60,670 bases of DNA from Microscillaceae bacterium (GTDB lineage: Bacteria > Bacteroidota > Bacteroidia > Cytophagales > Microscillaceae). How positions within the stretch are numbered: the first letter of the stretch is position 1; the number at the start of each line of letters is the position of its first letter. Both the position numbers and the translations under genes were made by a program. The stretch spans positions 1-60,670 of the forward strand of contig JANWZA010000023.1 in assembly GCA_025054775.1 (NCBI GenBank), in the 5' to 3' direction. The notes under the pieces were generated by a model, which was given only the letters and a program-made list of their open reading frames with translations, searched no databases and was not told the origin of the DNA. This document shows, in pieces, positions 35,034 through 43,765 of this stretch.

Positions 35034-35579
35034 CTATTTTTCAAGGCTATTTTCCGCATTTTGTGTGCAGTAATTAGAGAGATAGTCATTCACTAAGGTA
35101 CTGCCTAATCGCTTAGCTTCACGCCAATCGGCACAAGCGCCTATTTTATCATTAAGTTTTTGCTTGGTCTTGCCTCTCCAGTACCATGCTTCGCTATCAT
35201 TGCGTTTATTTTTTAGGAATGAATTGAAATATTGCAATGCTTGGGTGTAATTTGCTAATCTATAATAGATAATTCCTAAATTAAATTGACAATCCGCCAA
35301 ATTTTTATTCAAACTTAGAGCTTTTTCACAATCTTCTATTGCTCCTTTAAGGTCGTCTAGTTCGTAGCGTAAAGCACCGCGATTTTGATAATAAGTAGCT
35401 TGCTCGGGTTGTTGGCTTATGGCTCTATCATAGCATTTGATAGCTGCTTTGAGGTTGCCTTTTTCTTTTTGCTGTTGAGCAAGCTCTAATAAATTTTCTA
35501 CATCTTGGGCAAATCCTCTTGAATAGCACAGCCCTAAACAAACAAGAGAAAACAAGCACGAAAAGAACTGAAATCGCAT
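35034..35579 (-). CDS. Small secreted TPR protein (181 aa)
   Basis: A signal peptide ending in FAQ, then three TPRs (LKAAIKCYDRAISQQPEQ, LKGAIEDCEKALSLN, YTQALQYFNSFLKN) and a terminal unit with KIGACADWREAKRLG. The start is the ATG at 35579 in front of the signal peptide, rather than 35594. It is divergent from another TPR gene with 68 nt between starts; a minus-strand -7 candidate (TACTTTTG, 35624-35631) lies in that gap. It is probably a paralogue of the 29.6- and 35.6-kb TPR proteins. Confidence 0.8.
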   Translation of the reverse strand: MRFQFFSCLFSLVCLGLCYSRGFAQDVENLLELAQQQKEKGNLKAAIKCYDRAISQQPEQATYYQNRGALRYELDDLKGAIEDCEKALSLNKNLADCQFNLGIIYYRLANYTQALQYFNSFLKNKRNDSEAWYWRGKTKQKLNDKIGACADWREAKRLGSTLVNDYLSNYCTQNAENSLEK

Positions 35580-35647
35580 TTTTGCGTTATACAAGAGTAA
35601 GTTAGAGGTAAGCTATAATATCACAAAAGTACAACTTTTTATCGAAT

Positions 35648-36481
35648 ATGAGTTGCGTAACCTTAGTTTTAAGTACTTTTTTTATATTAACAAGTTGCAT
35701 TGCCTATAGTCAGACTGCAGAGTGGTGGTTAGAAAAAGCTGAAGAGCAGGCCCAAAAAGCGGATAAACCTAATCTCGTGCAAGCAGCTATCAAATTGTAT
35801 GACAATGCTTTAGAACGTAATCCATTACTTTTGAAAGCCTACATAGGCAGAGCTAGAGCCAAACTTAGGCTTAGAGATAAAGAAGGAGCCTTACTAGATT
35901 TTAGCCAAGCTATCAAAATTAATCCTTCTTTTGCAGAAGCCTATTTAGAGCGAGGATTAATCAAACTTTCTTTGTTACAATATAAAGAGGCTGCAGCTGA
36001 TTTTACCCAAGCTCTTCAGCTTCAGCCTACCTTATACGATACCTACCTGCCCTTGGCACAAGTTTACGAAGCTGAAGGGAATTTCGCTTTGGCTAATAGC
36101 TTTTACCAAAAGGCTTATGAGCATTTTCCTAAAAAATTAGATGTATTGGATAAATACGCCAACTTTACTCAAAACAAAATCAAAGACCATGCAAAAACTA
36201 TTGAACTAATGAATCAACTGATTGCTCAAGTCAAAGATGAGCCCTCTTTTTACATTCGTCGTGGAACAGCCTATCATGCCGCACAGATTTTAGATAAAGC
36301 AATTGCAGATTATACTCAAGTTACTAAACTTTTTCCTACTGATGGTACGGCTTTTTACTACCGTGGGCTAGCATTTTCTAACCAAGGTAAGTTTGATTTA
36401 GCTTGTGCTGACATGAAAAAAGCCTTTGAACTAGGATTTGAACCCGCCAAAACTTTATTAGATAAACACTGTACCAAATAA
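35648..36481 (+). CDS. Secreted TPR protein (277 aa)
   Basis: The N-terminal signal could be a lipoprotein signal (lipobox ILTSC) or type I (AYSQ). About six TPRs follow (NPLLLKAYIGRARAKLRL, YKEAAADFTQALQLQP, DKAIADYTQVTKLFP), ending in FDLACADMKKAFELGF, the same Ala-Cys-Ala-Asp cap as in the neighbouring TPR proteins. Function unknown. Its stop is only 4 nt from the convergent cyclo-ligase stop, with no terminator hairpin. Confidence 0.8.
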   Translation: MSCVTLVLSTFFILTSCIAYSQTAEWWLEKAEEQAQKADKPNLVQAAIKLYDNALERNPLLLKAYIGRARAKLRLRDKEGALLDFSQAIKINPSFAEAYLERGLIKLSLLQYKEAAADFTQALQLQPTLYDTYLPLAQVYEAEGNFALANSFYQKAYEHFPKKLDVLDKYANFTQNKIKDHAKTIELMNQLIAQVKDEPSFYIRRGTAYHAAQILDKAIADYTQVTKLFPTDGTAFYYRGLAFSNQGKFDLACADMKKAFELGFEPAKTLLDKHCTK

Positions 36482-36485
36482 ATTC

Positions 36486-37070
36486 TTATAAGAAACTATA
36501 CAATCTTTTAGGTGTAAGGCAATAGTTCATGGGTACATCATGTTCGTCCAACTCGGGAATTTGAGCAACAGGTTCAAAAAAGGATAATCCGATTTTCTGT
36601 ATATCTGGGGAGCATTGTTTCAAAAAACGGTCGTAAAAGCCTTTACCATAGCCCAACCGATAGCCATTTTCATCAAAACAGAGCAGAGGCAAAAGCATCA
36701 TTTCAATTTTATGAGGCTGAATAATTGCCGAATTTGTAGGTTCTAGAGTTCCTAATTTCCCACGTTCTAGTTTCGTATCAGGTTTTAATTGATGGGCTTG
36801 CATACTCAAATCCCGAGGATTGGTTTTGGGTACAGAAATGATTAAATGTGGATAATCGGAAGATAACTTATTGATTATAAACCACGTATTGATTTCTTTT
36901 AGACTTTCTATAGGTAAAAAGATATGTAAATATTTGATTTGAGTAAGGTTGAAATACTGAAAAAACAATTCACAAATTTGCTTGCTTTGCTGTTCCCTAC
37001 AATCCTCTGTCAGTTCTTTGCGTTTTTTGAGAAAAATACCTCTTAAATTTTTTTTTGTTTGCTGTTCCAT
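36486..37070 (-). CDS. 5-formyltetrahydrofolate cyclo-ligase
   Basis: A 194-aa enzyme that converts 5-formyl-THF to 5,10-methenyl-THF with ATP. The N-terminal lysine/arginine helix (KKNLRGIFLKKRKEL) and the family signature LLPLLCFDENGYRLGYGKGFYD are present. The start is the ATG at 37070; an ATG at 37115 would add 15 residues that do not align with the family start. It is convergent with the preceding TPR gene, nearly stop to stop. Confidence 0.92.
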   Translation of the reverse strand: MEQQTKKNLRGIFLKKRKELTEDCREQQSKQICELFFQYFNLTQIKYLHIFLPIESLKEINTWFIINKLSSDYPHLIISVPKTNPRDLSMQAHQLKPDTKLERGKLGTLEPTNSAIIQPHKIEMMLLPLLCFDENGYRLGYGKGFYDRFLKQCSPDIQKIGLSFFEPVAQIPELDEHDVPMNYCLTPKRLYSFL

Positions 37071-37209
37071 ACCTTTTACCCTAAAAAATACACAAATTTT
37101 ACGTATAGTATACAAAAAAACGACTAAAAATTAAAAAAACTACCTTATTTTTCTGGGTAAAATAAGATAGTTTTAGCCTAAAAAGAAATTAAAAAGAAAT
37201 TAAATAAAT

Positions 37210-37838
37210 CTAATAAGGAGCGTTTACCACATTTGTCCTATAAAATATTTGCCTTGTGCTATCAGGATTTATGCATTCCAAATCAATAAAACCCTCTAAA
37301 AAGGTGAGTTTGTAAGCACGAGTATCGTTAGGAAAATACACATCATAACCGTAATTATTATCTCTTTCCTTGCGAATAGTACGTAATTTTAGCCATTGAA
37401 AATTTTTATTAGAACGATACCAAAATTCCTCACCATTGGTTTTGAGTTCCTCTACCACATTTTGTAAAGGATTTTTAGACCGAAGATATTTGAAAGGTGG
37501 ATTAGGCTCTTTGGAACGTACATAACGCTGTTCTTTTTCATCAGGATGTTTACAGATACAATTCACCCCATACTCATCTTGATAGTAGAAAAGATAAACT
37601 TTTTTATCATTCGGAAATTGCAATGTTTGCACCATCATATTTTGTCCTAAAATAAGCAAAATACGATTTTAGGATTAGCCGAATTGTAATAGGTGCATTG
37701 GGGCATTTGTATCGTTTCAAATTCTAAATACTCTGTAATGCCATTAGCATAAAAATTGTAGCTTTCATAACGAGTTTGTGCCAAACTGATGCTTGCATAT
37801 AGGCACAACCAAACAAAAGTTGATAAGTATTTTTTCAT
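37210..37838 (-). pseudogene. Frameshifted secreted protein of unknown function
   Basis: Two minus-strand reading frames appear to be one gene. The first (37838 to 37647) has a signal peptide ending in SLAQ and runs to a stop 63 codons later. The second (37659 to 37210) has no good start of its own but continues a plausible 150-residue exported protein (VYLFYYQDEYG...FWYRSNKNFQW). One extra T in the TTTT run near 37660-37667 would join them as NPKIVFLLILGQ. Either the gene is recently broken or the sequence has a homopolymer error. No family is recognised. Confidence 0.65.
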
Positions 37839-37942
37839 AAAAATTAGATTGGGTTGTTTTTAGAGGTTTTACATTCACTCAAACGGATATTCATTGTTTT
37901 TGTTCAACAAAAATCACAGGTTTATTTAGTAGCAGAAATAGC

Positions 37943-37970
37943 AAGGCACAAGAGAGAACACTTGTGCCTT
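37943..37970 (-). terminator. Terminator-like hairpin after the CHU_C gene
   Basis: AAGGCACAAG (37943-37952) and CTTGTGCCTT (37961-37970) form a perfect 10-bp stem with an 8-nt loop, about 20 nt beyond the stop of the minus-strand CHU_C gene. The T-tract is weak. Confidence 0.6.
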
Positions 37971-37990
37971 TGTAGTCTAATGACATTTTT

Positions 37991-40636
37991 TTACCGTATC
38001 AATCGGAGATTTCCGCGTGTCTGGTTCTTGAAGGTCAGGTCCGCACCGCTTATTGTTTTGCCATTTAGCTGCCACATATACACACCTGCGGGCTGTTCAG
38101 TGCCATCTTTTGTGCCGTTCCAACCTGTTTGGTTCATCTCTGTAAAGCTATTGCTTTCGAAAACCAAGTTTCCAAATCTATCAAAAATTTTAAGGTTAAA
38201 GGTCTGAATATCAGCAGCTCGCCCTTGAATAATAAACCTATCGCTTCTGCCATCACCATTAGGTGTAAAGGCTTCAGGAATAAAGAACTCAGCATCGATA
38301 CACTGGGTAGAAGTTGAAGCTAAAACGGTTACACTTTTTTGTATCTCTGCTGTACAGTTACTCGGTGTAGTAAAGATATAACGCACTTGGTGGACTCCCT
38401 CACGTAAATTAGCAGGAGAAAATACATTTGTTGTGATATTATTTACCCTAAAAATTCCTCCTGCAGGAGTAGCTTGCAAGTTAAAATTAGGTGTGTTTTC
38501 GCAGTAGCTATCTTTTAGTTCTACAAATTCTAGGGTAGGTATGTTATCTATATTAATTGTAATCTCTGCGGTATTAGAGCAGTTATTTTGCGTTACTTCC
38601 ACTCTGTATGTTCCTGCTTGAGTTACGGTCAGGGTTCTATTGGTGCTAATTACATCTGTGGTATTAGGTAAGCGATACCATTTGTAGGTACGTCCTGTTC
38701 CTGCACCCGCATCAAGGGTGGTACTACTGTTAGGGCAGATAGTTTGATTAGGACCGAGGTTGATAGTAGGGAGAGGTTGTACTGTTATCACGATGTCATC
38801 GGTATTAGAGCAGTTATTTTGCGTTACCTCTACGCGGTAAGTACCTGCTTGGCTCACGGTTAAAGTAGCATTTGTACCAATTACGGTAGTGGTGTTAGGT
38901 AGCAAGAACCATCTAAAAGTACGTCCTGCCCCTGCACCTGCATCAAGGGTGGTGCTTTGTCCTTGGCATATTGTGCGGTCTGCTCCTAAATCTACGGTAG
39001 GTAAAGGAGTAACAGAAAGTTTCACTTCATCAGAGGAGGTACAACCTGCTTGCACTACATCTACTCTGTAAGTACCTGCTTGGGTAACGGTGAGTGTTTG
39101 GTTAGTAGCTCCTGGAATAAGCACATTATCCTTATACCATTGGTAGCTTGTTCTGCCTGGTCCTGCATCAAGTACTACGGAGGAGCCATCACAGAAAGAT
39201 CGGTCTGGTCCTAAAATACCTGTAATATCAAGACTTGAAATGTTAGAAAAGAAAGCATAGCTTGCTCCTACAATATTATTCGCATTGTTTTTATAAGCAT
39301 TCAAGATAGCTAAATGAAATAGCCCTTGCGGGTGGGAATTGGCTATGGTATGGTTAGCATTAGGGGCAAGAGTTTGTAAATTTTTAATAGCATATGCCCA
39401 AACGTTGCCTGTGTTGGGTACGATTGTAAAATCAGAGGCTTGTAAAGTAGTAGTGCTACCATTTACTGTGAAACTACCTTTCGCTACATCTCGCACTAAC
39501 ACAATTACATTAAAATCTTCATTAGTGGCGGTAGTCTTAAAAAATTTTACTTCATTCGTACCTGTACAACCCTCTAAGGGAGGCACAATTGCTGAGGCAC
39601 TTTCTATTCCTGAGCCAAAACCTGGATAGCCTGTTAGGTGCATTACATAAATAGGTTGGTTAGCTGTAATGTAAGAAGTGGCAGTACTCGGTTGGATTTG
39701 TTGCATCTGTCCCGCAGTAAAGATACCCAAATTCACACCATTCAAGTTGATTTGTGTATTGTTTACGGTTGGCACTACATAAATTCTATCTTGTCCTGTG
39801 GTAGGTAAGAAACGAGGTACAATATATTCTTTTCCACAGAAATTGACAGGGAAGATTTGGTCGCCAATCAAATCTTGTGAGCCGTTTCTATCCACAGAGT
39901 CATCACTACTAGTTACAGCGATAGGTTTGGTAGCTGTAATTCGCGAGCCACCAAAGGAAAAAGACGCATTACCCGAAACTTCGCGTATGCTAAAAGTTTG
40001 TCCTCGGTTGAGAGTAACACTATAATTTTGATTAGGTTGATAATTAGGACTACCCACCGCCTCAGCACGCATGTTAAAAGTTACTACGGTATTATCCTCA
40101 GTAGCAACAATACTTACATCTTCACCATTCGAAATAAAGCTGTTAGACATAAAATTTTGTGAAGGAATGTAGAAACTTGTTCCCAGCGCATTTCGTCCTT
40201 TCAAGAAAAATATCTCAGGATTAAGTGGGAAGTTCTGATTAGGGGGGTTACCTAAGGCTAACACCTCATAATAAACACTGATAGGTGTAGTAGATCTGAT
40301 TCGGATTCCTGTATTTAGTACTTGTCCAAAAGGACGCGTTTCGATTTGGTCGATAAAGGGAGTAAGGTCAACAGTTCCTACTGAGTTAGCTCCAACGTTT
40401 TGTGTAATTGGTGTAAAACTTGAATTAGCAGGCATATCTACTGTAACTGTAGCAGCGGCTTTGGTAGCAATTCGTAGGTAAATAGGTCTATCAGCGTGTC
40501 CTTGCTGGATACTGGCTACATCAGGAGCGGCAAACCAAAACAAAGTATCTATTTGGGCCCAGGCTCCACTAGGGTACAAGCTAAGGCAAAGACATAGTAA
40601 GGAAATGAAAATAAGTTTTTTGTGTATGTGTTTCAT
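37991..40636 (-). CDS. Surface protein with IgGFc-like N-terminus, Ig-like repeats and CHU_C type-B sorting domain
   Basis: An 881-aa secreted adhesin-like protein. Signal peptide (ending AWAQ), an N-terminal beta-rich region resembling the IgGFc-binding domain, three Ig-like repeats of about 77 aa (each with CxGxSxxLDAG and QAGTYRVxVxQ) and a C-terminal CHU_C/gliding-motility domain of about 95 aa (FTPNGDGRSDRF, IFDRFGNLVFES, WNGTKDG, PAGVYMW). This domain is the type-B signal for secretion by T9SS. The start is the ATG at 40636; 40648 is a TTG. It lies 105 nt downstream of the PorP/SprF-like gene, its likely partner. Confidence 0.9.
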   Translation of the reverse strand: MKHIHKKLIFISLLCLCLSLYPSGAWAQIDTLFWFAAPDVASIQQGHADRPIYLRIATKAAATVTVDMPANSSFTPITQNVGANSVGTVDLTPFIDQIETRPFGQVLNTGIRIRSTTPISVYYEVLALGNPPNQNFPLNPEIFFLKGRNALGTSFYIPSQNFMSNSFISNGEDVSIVATEDNTVVTFNMRAEAVGSPNYQPNQNYSVTLNRGQTFSIREVSGNASFSFGGSRITATKPIAVTSSDDSVDRNGSQDLIGDQIFPVNFCGKEYIVPRFLPTTGQDRIYVVPTVNNTQINLNGVNLGIFTAGQMQQIQPSTATSYITANQPIYVMHLTGYPGFGSGIESASAIVPPLEGCTGTNEVKFFKTTATNEDFNVIVLVRDVAKGSFTVNGSTTTLQASDFTIVPNTGNVWAYAIKNLQTLAPNANHTIANSHPQGLFHLAILNAYKNNANNIVGASYAFFSNISSLDITGILGPDRSFCDGSSVVLDAGPGRTSYQWYKDNVLIPGATNQTLTVTQAGTYRVDVVQAGCTSSDEVKLSVTPLPTVDLGADRTICQGQSTTLDAGAGAGRTFRWFLLPNTTTVIGTNATLTVSQAGTYRVEVTQNNCSNTDDIVITVQPLPTINLGPNQTICPNSSTTLDAGAGTGRTYKWYRLPNTTDVISTNRTLTVTQAGTYRVEVTQNNCSNTAEITINIDNIPTLEFVELKDSYCENTPNFNLQATPAGGIFRVNNITTNVFSPANLREGVHQVRYIFTTPSNCTAEIQKSVTVLASTSTQCIDAEFFIPEAFTPNGDGRSDRFIIQGRAADIQTFNLKIFDRFGNLVFESNSFTEMNQTGWNGTKDGTEQPAGVYMWQLNGKTISGADLTFKNQTRGNLRLIR
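38540..39235 (-). repeat. Tandem Ig-like domain repeats in the CHU_C gene
   Basis: Two copies of an almost identical 27-nt segment start at 38570 and 38801, giving a period of 231 nt (77 codons). A third, more diverged unit lies at about 39010-39235. The high DNA identity of the first two suggests recent duplication or recombination. Confidence 0.7.
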
Positions 40637-40703
40637 AGTTTTTAACAAAATTTATGTTCAACATTAATTTTTTTCGACCAATTTTTACAACAAGAAATTA
40701 AGT

Positions 40704-40730
40704 CTTTCCAAGCCTTAAAGACTTGGAAAG
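40704..40730. terminator. Terminator-like hairpin between the PorP/SprF-like and CHU_C genes
   Basis: CTTTCCAAG (40704-40712) and CTTGGAAAG (40722-40730) with a 9-nt loop. An alternative stem AAGTCTTT/AAAGACTT can form from the same sequence. The core is the same as that of the dnaN terminator. The T-tract is poor, so read-through to the CHU_C gene is possible. Confidence 0.5.
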
Positions 40731-40741
40731 TTTGGGGAGTA

Positions 40742-42418
40742 TTACTTTTTCACTGAACTAAACTTCATTTCTACGCGTCGGTTTTGTCTTTTCCCTTCTT
40801 CTGTCTTGTTATCGGCTATGGGGCGAGTTTCTCCAAATCCATCGGTTTCAATACGCGAGGCATCAATGCCTTTTCGTACGAAATAATTTTTCACGGCATT
40901 TGCTCTATCTTTGGAGAGTTGCATATTCCGGTTTTCGTCGCCGTCGCTGTCAGTATGTCCTTCTAGACGAAGGTAACCTTTGGGGTGATTTTTAAGCAAA
41001 GTAACTACTTCATCCAAAGCGGGATACCATTCAGGCAAGATAATTGCTGAACCTGTACGGAATTGTACGTGGCTAGCTTTTTCCAAAATTTTCTCTTCCT
41101 CTTTGGTAATTTCAGGGCAGCCGCGGAGCTCGGGTTTACCGGGTTCATCAGGGCAAGCATCGTCTTTATCTCTTACGGTGTCGCCATCGCGGTCAGGGCA
41201 ACCTTTGTATTCAAGTTTACCTGGTTGGTCAGGGCATTCGTCATCTTTATCGCGTATGCCGTCGCCATCGCGGTCAGGGCAACCTTTCAACTCTACCTTG
41301 CCCGCTTCATCAGGACAATCATCGTCTTTGTCGCGTATGCTATCGCCATCGCGGTCAGGGCAACCTTTCAACTCCACCTTGCCTGGTTCGGTAGGGCAGT
41401 CATCTTCTTTATCGCATACTTGGTCTTTATCTGTATCTTTACATTTAGGGGTAATAGGCTTTCTAAAGCCGAGGGTAATTTCAGTAGAACCCGCTCTTTG
41501 CCAGGTTTGTACTTTGTCATTAAGTGAAAAGTCATAACTCAATGCAACCACCCAGTTAGGGGACATCCACTCTAAAGAAGTAACCAAGACGCCATTAGTA
41601 TTGTACCAAATTCCTGTGCCAATGGTAGTTTGGGGCTGGTCTAACTTGTAGCGAAACCAGCTTCCTGCATTCATAAAAGTATTAGCGGCGAAATTCGTAA
41701 GCCGAATATTTGGCATAGCAATTAGTTTAGAATTTGTAGGTAGCAGGTTATAACCTGCTGTAACATTCAGGAATATTGGAATTTTACTCACGTCATTAGG
41801 TGAGAATTTGAGAGCGGGTTGGTTCAGATTAGCTCCAGCTATTCCCAAGAATGCTTTTTGATGCTCTTGTTTATCAAACATTGTCCAAAAAGCACCTACT
41901 GAGGTGTTGAAATAGCCTACGCGTTCGTTGTCTATGGTAATACCATTAGGCAAACTACTATTAAACCTACCATTTACATACTGCTCTGAGGTAGACAGAT
42001 TAGTAGCATCTACCCTACGGTTAAAGTACCCTGCTTGTAAGCCAATACTTAAAATGCTCTTACCTAGGTCAATTCGGTAAGCAAAAGCTCCCACCCCTGC
42101 AAATGTGTTAAGGAATTGCGTAGCACGGTCGTTAATAATAGAAAGCCCCACTCCTGCAAATTGTTTTTGTGTTTTTTGACTAAAGAGTGGATAGCTAAAG
42201 CCTAACATAGGAGTTGTAATATTTTCTCCGTTAGGTACGGGTTGCAGGCGATAGTGCAACCTTGCGTGCATAGCATTATCGGAGCCAATCATAGCAGGAT
42301 TCGTCAAAAAAGGCGTCAGGTGATATTGGGAAAACCCAAAATCTTGTGCTTGGCAAACAAGTAAGTAATTGCAAGCAAATGAAAACAGCAAGAAGTAGTG
42401 TAAATTTAATAATTTCAT
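40742..42418 (-). CDS. PorP/SprF-family barrel fused to thrombospondin-type-3 repeats and OmpA domain
   Basis: A 558-aa outer membrane protein. Signal peptide (ending CQAQ), a PorP/SprF barrel (about 25-320; FGFSQYHLTPFLTNPAMIGS), calcium-binding thrombospondin type 3 repeats (about 325-436; repeated CPDRDGDxxRDKDDxCPD) and an OmpA-like peptidoglycan-binding domain (437-558; LEGHTDSDG, NMQLSKDRANAVKNYF, RRVEM). PorP/SprF proteins help deliver and hold CHU_C cargo at the surface in T9SS. The next gene downstream encodes such a cargo, so a cargo-receptor pair is likely. The OmpA part would anchor the barrel to the wall. Confidence 0.9.
   Translation of the reverse strand: MKLLNLHYFLLFSFACNYLLVCQAQDFGFSQYHLTPFLTNPAMIGSDNAMHARLHYRLQPVPNGENITTPMLGFSYPLFSQKTQKQFAGVGLSIINDRATQFLNTFAGVGAFAYRIDLGKSILSIGLQAGYFNRRVDATNLSTSEQYVNGRFNSSLPNGITIDNERVGYFNTSVGAFWTMFDKQEHQKAFLGIAGANLNQPALKFSPNDVSKIPIFLNVTAGYNLLPTNSKLIAMPNIRLTNFAANTFMNAGSWFRYKLDQPQTTIGTGIWYNTNGVLVTSLEWMSPNWVVALSYDFSLNDKVQTWQRAGSTEITLGFRKPITPKCKDTDKDQVCDKEDDCPTEPGKVELKGCPDRDGDSIRDKDDDCPDEAGKVELKGCPDRDGDGIRDKDDECPDQPGKLEYKGCPDRDGDTVRDKDDACPDEPGKPELRGCPEITKEEEKILEKASHVQFRTGSAIILPEWYPALDEVVTLLKNHPKGYLRLEGHTDSDGDENRNMQLSKDRANAVKNYFVRKGIDASRIETDGFGETRPIADNKTEEGKRQNRRVEMKFSSVKK
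41105..41430 (-). repeat. 81-bp tandem repeats (TSP3 region)
   Basis: The segment CGCCATCGCGGTCAGGGCAA recurs at 41182, 41263 and 41344, a strict 81-bp (27-codon) period, with a more diverged unit on each side. It encodes the calcium-binding TSP3 repeats. It is not a CRISPR array: the repeats are coding and have no unique spacers. Confidence 0.85.
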
Positions 42419-42586
42419 AATAAAGTTGGGTAAAGGCTAAGAAATGAATAATTATATGCAAATTAAACTAAAAAAAATTATATTATTCCATCTTTTACCA
42501 AATTTTTACAAAATTTTACAGTAATTTTTGTAGTACTACATCCAGGCAAAATCAGTTTTTTTTGTTTTTATGCTAATGAGCCTTTT

Positions 42587-43759
42587 TCAAAAGGCTTCAC
42601 CAAGTTCAATATAAAATAAGCCTCCTTCGTGGCTAAGGGCATAATCTATGCGAAAATTTAGGTTATCTTTAGGGCTAAATTTAATACGTAGCCCTACGCC
42701 ATAGGTAGTTTTGAAGTTAGGTAAAATAATTTGCCTTTGCCATACATTGCCCACTCCTACAAAAGTAGCAAAACCAACCCAATCAATTCTTTGGCTGTCA
42801 TAGACTAACGGCAATCGCATTTCTACCTGCCCTGCTAGTAAATGCTTATCTCGGTATCTACCTCGATAGTAGCCGCGCATTAGGCTTTCTCCTCCAAGCT
42901 CAGAGAGTTGCTTGTAAGGAGCTTTGCCAAACACCCAATTTGCATATATTTGCCATGCCAATACCCAAGAATAATTTGCTTTTGTAAGTGTAAAATTATG
43001 AAACTTTCTAAAATCTAACCTACAATTTTGATAATTATACTGGCTTCCTAACCAAGGAAAAGTAGGTAAAAAAATACTTTCTACGTACATACCGCGTTTG
43101 GCATTAGCTATATTATCGCGACTATCATGCACTAGCATTAAGCCCAAGCCCGCAATCGTGCTACCATTGTATCCTGCTATTTGAGAACTTTCCATTAAAC
43201 CATTAGGCTTTAAGTGCATTTGGTATTGTTTCACAAAACGATATTGCATGCCTGTAAACCAAAAACGAGTAACTTGGTATAGAAAACGCGCCTCTATTCT
43301 CAAAATATGATAATCTACAAGTTCACGATGAGAGGCGTTAGTAGAGTCCCCTATACCATAATAGTATTCAGGAAAATGTGATAAGTGCGTACTTAAGCGA
43401 AGGTTAAACTTTTCTTTGTGTGTAAAAACTTGGGTAGTTTGCTGGAGAATGAATTGCTGATTTTGAGTATAATTAAAAAATGCTACTATTAACGATTTTC
43501 TGCAACTATCTTGCCTATGTAACTTGAAAGATGAAAGAGCATTCAGTCCTATTGCCCAGCGCGTTTCAGGAGTGTAATAAAGACTCGGATAAGCAAACAA
43601 TGGTATTTTTTCATACCATTTTCTTTTTGTATCCAAAATTATGCTATCGTTTCTTTGTGCTTTTACTTCCAAATTCCAAAAAAAGAAAATAGCGAAAAGA
43701 AAAATCTTGCTTTTGAGGCAATGAATACCCTTTGAAGCAAGATTTTTTTTGAACGACAT
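42587..43759 (-). CDS. BamA/TamA-like (surface antigen D15) outer membrane barrel protein
   Basis: A 390-aa barrel with no visible POTRA domains. The N-terminus is a signal peptide (NLEVKAQ). The barrel has the D15-type pattern: HDSRDN, AKRGMYVES, GGESLMRGYYRGRYRDKH and the terminal strand YIELGEAF. It likely sits in the outer membrane; the substrate is unknown. It starts just 6 nt after the rpsP stop, so it may be translated from the rpsP transcript. A terminator-like hairpin lies inside its first 20 codons. The true start could be slightly downstream, but no other ATG keeps the signal peptide. Confidence 0.82.
   Translation of the reverse strand: MSFKKNLASKGIHCLKSKIFLFAIFFFWNLEVKAQRNDSIILDTKRKWYEKIPLFAYPSLYYTPETRWAIGLNALSSFKLHRQDSCRKSLIVAFFNYTQNQQFILQQTTQVFTHKEKFNLRLSTHLSHFPEYYYGIGDSTNASHRELVDYHILRIEARFLYQVTRFWFTGMQYRFVKQYQMHLKPNGLMESSQIAGYNGSTIAGLGLMLVHDSRDNIANAKRGMYVESIFLPTFPWLGSQYNYQNCRLDFRKFHNFTLTKANYSWVLAWQIYANWVFGKAPYKQLSELGGESLMRGYYRGRYRDKHLLAGQVEMRLPLVYDSQRIDWVGFATFVGVGNVWQRQIILPNFKTTYGVGLRIKFSPKDNLNFRIDYALSHEGGLFYIELGEAF
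43701..43746 (-). terminator. Terminator-like hairpin inside the 5' end of the D15-like gene
   Basis: AAAATCTTGCTT (43701-43712) and AAGCAAGATTTT (43735-43746) form a perfect 12-bp stem with a 22-nt loop. On the minus strand the stem is followed by a T-rich tract (TTTTTCTTTT). It lies 20-65 nt after the rpsP stop and within the coding sequence of the next gene. It may be a partial terminator or attenuator that limits expression of the barrel. Confidence 0.6.
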
Positions 43760-43765
43760 TGAGTA

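Noticed and set aside
41105-41430. Possible CRISPR-like array with an 81-bp period
   Set aside because: The whole unit is repeated with no unique spacers, it is in frame in a coding gene, and no cas gene is present.
41063-41537. Two overlapping plus-strand ORFs of about 150 aa across the TSP3 repeats
   Set aside because: They are repeats read in the wrong frames; the minus-strand frame encodes recognisable PorP/SprF, TSP3 and OmpA domains.
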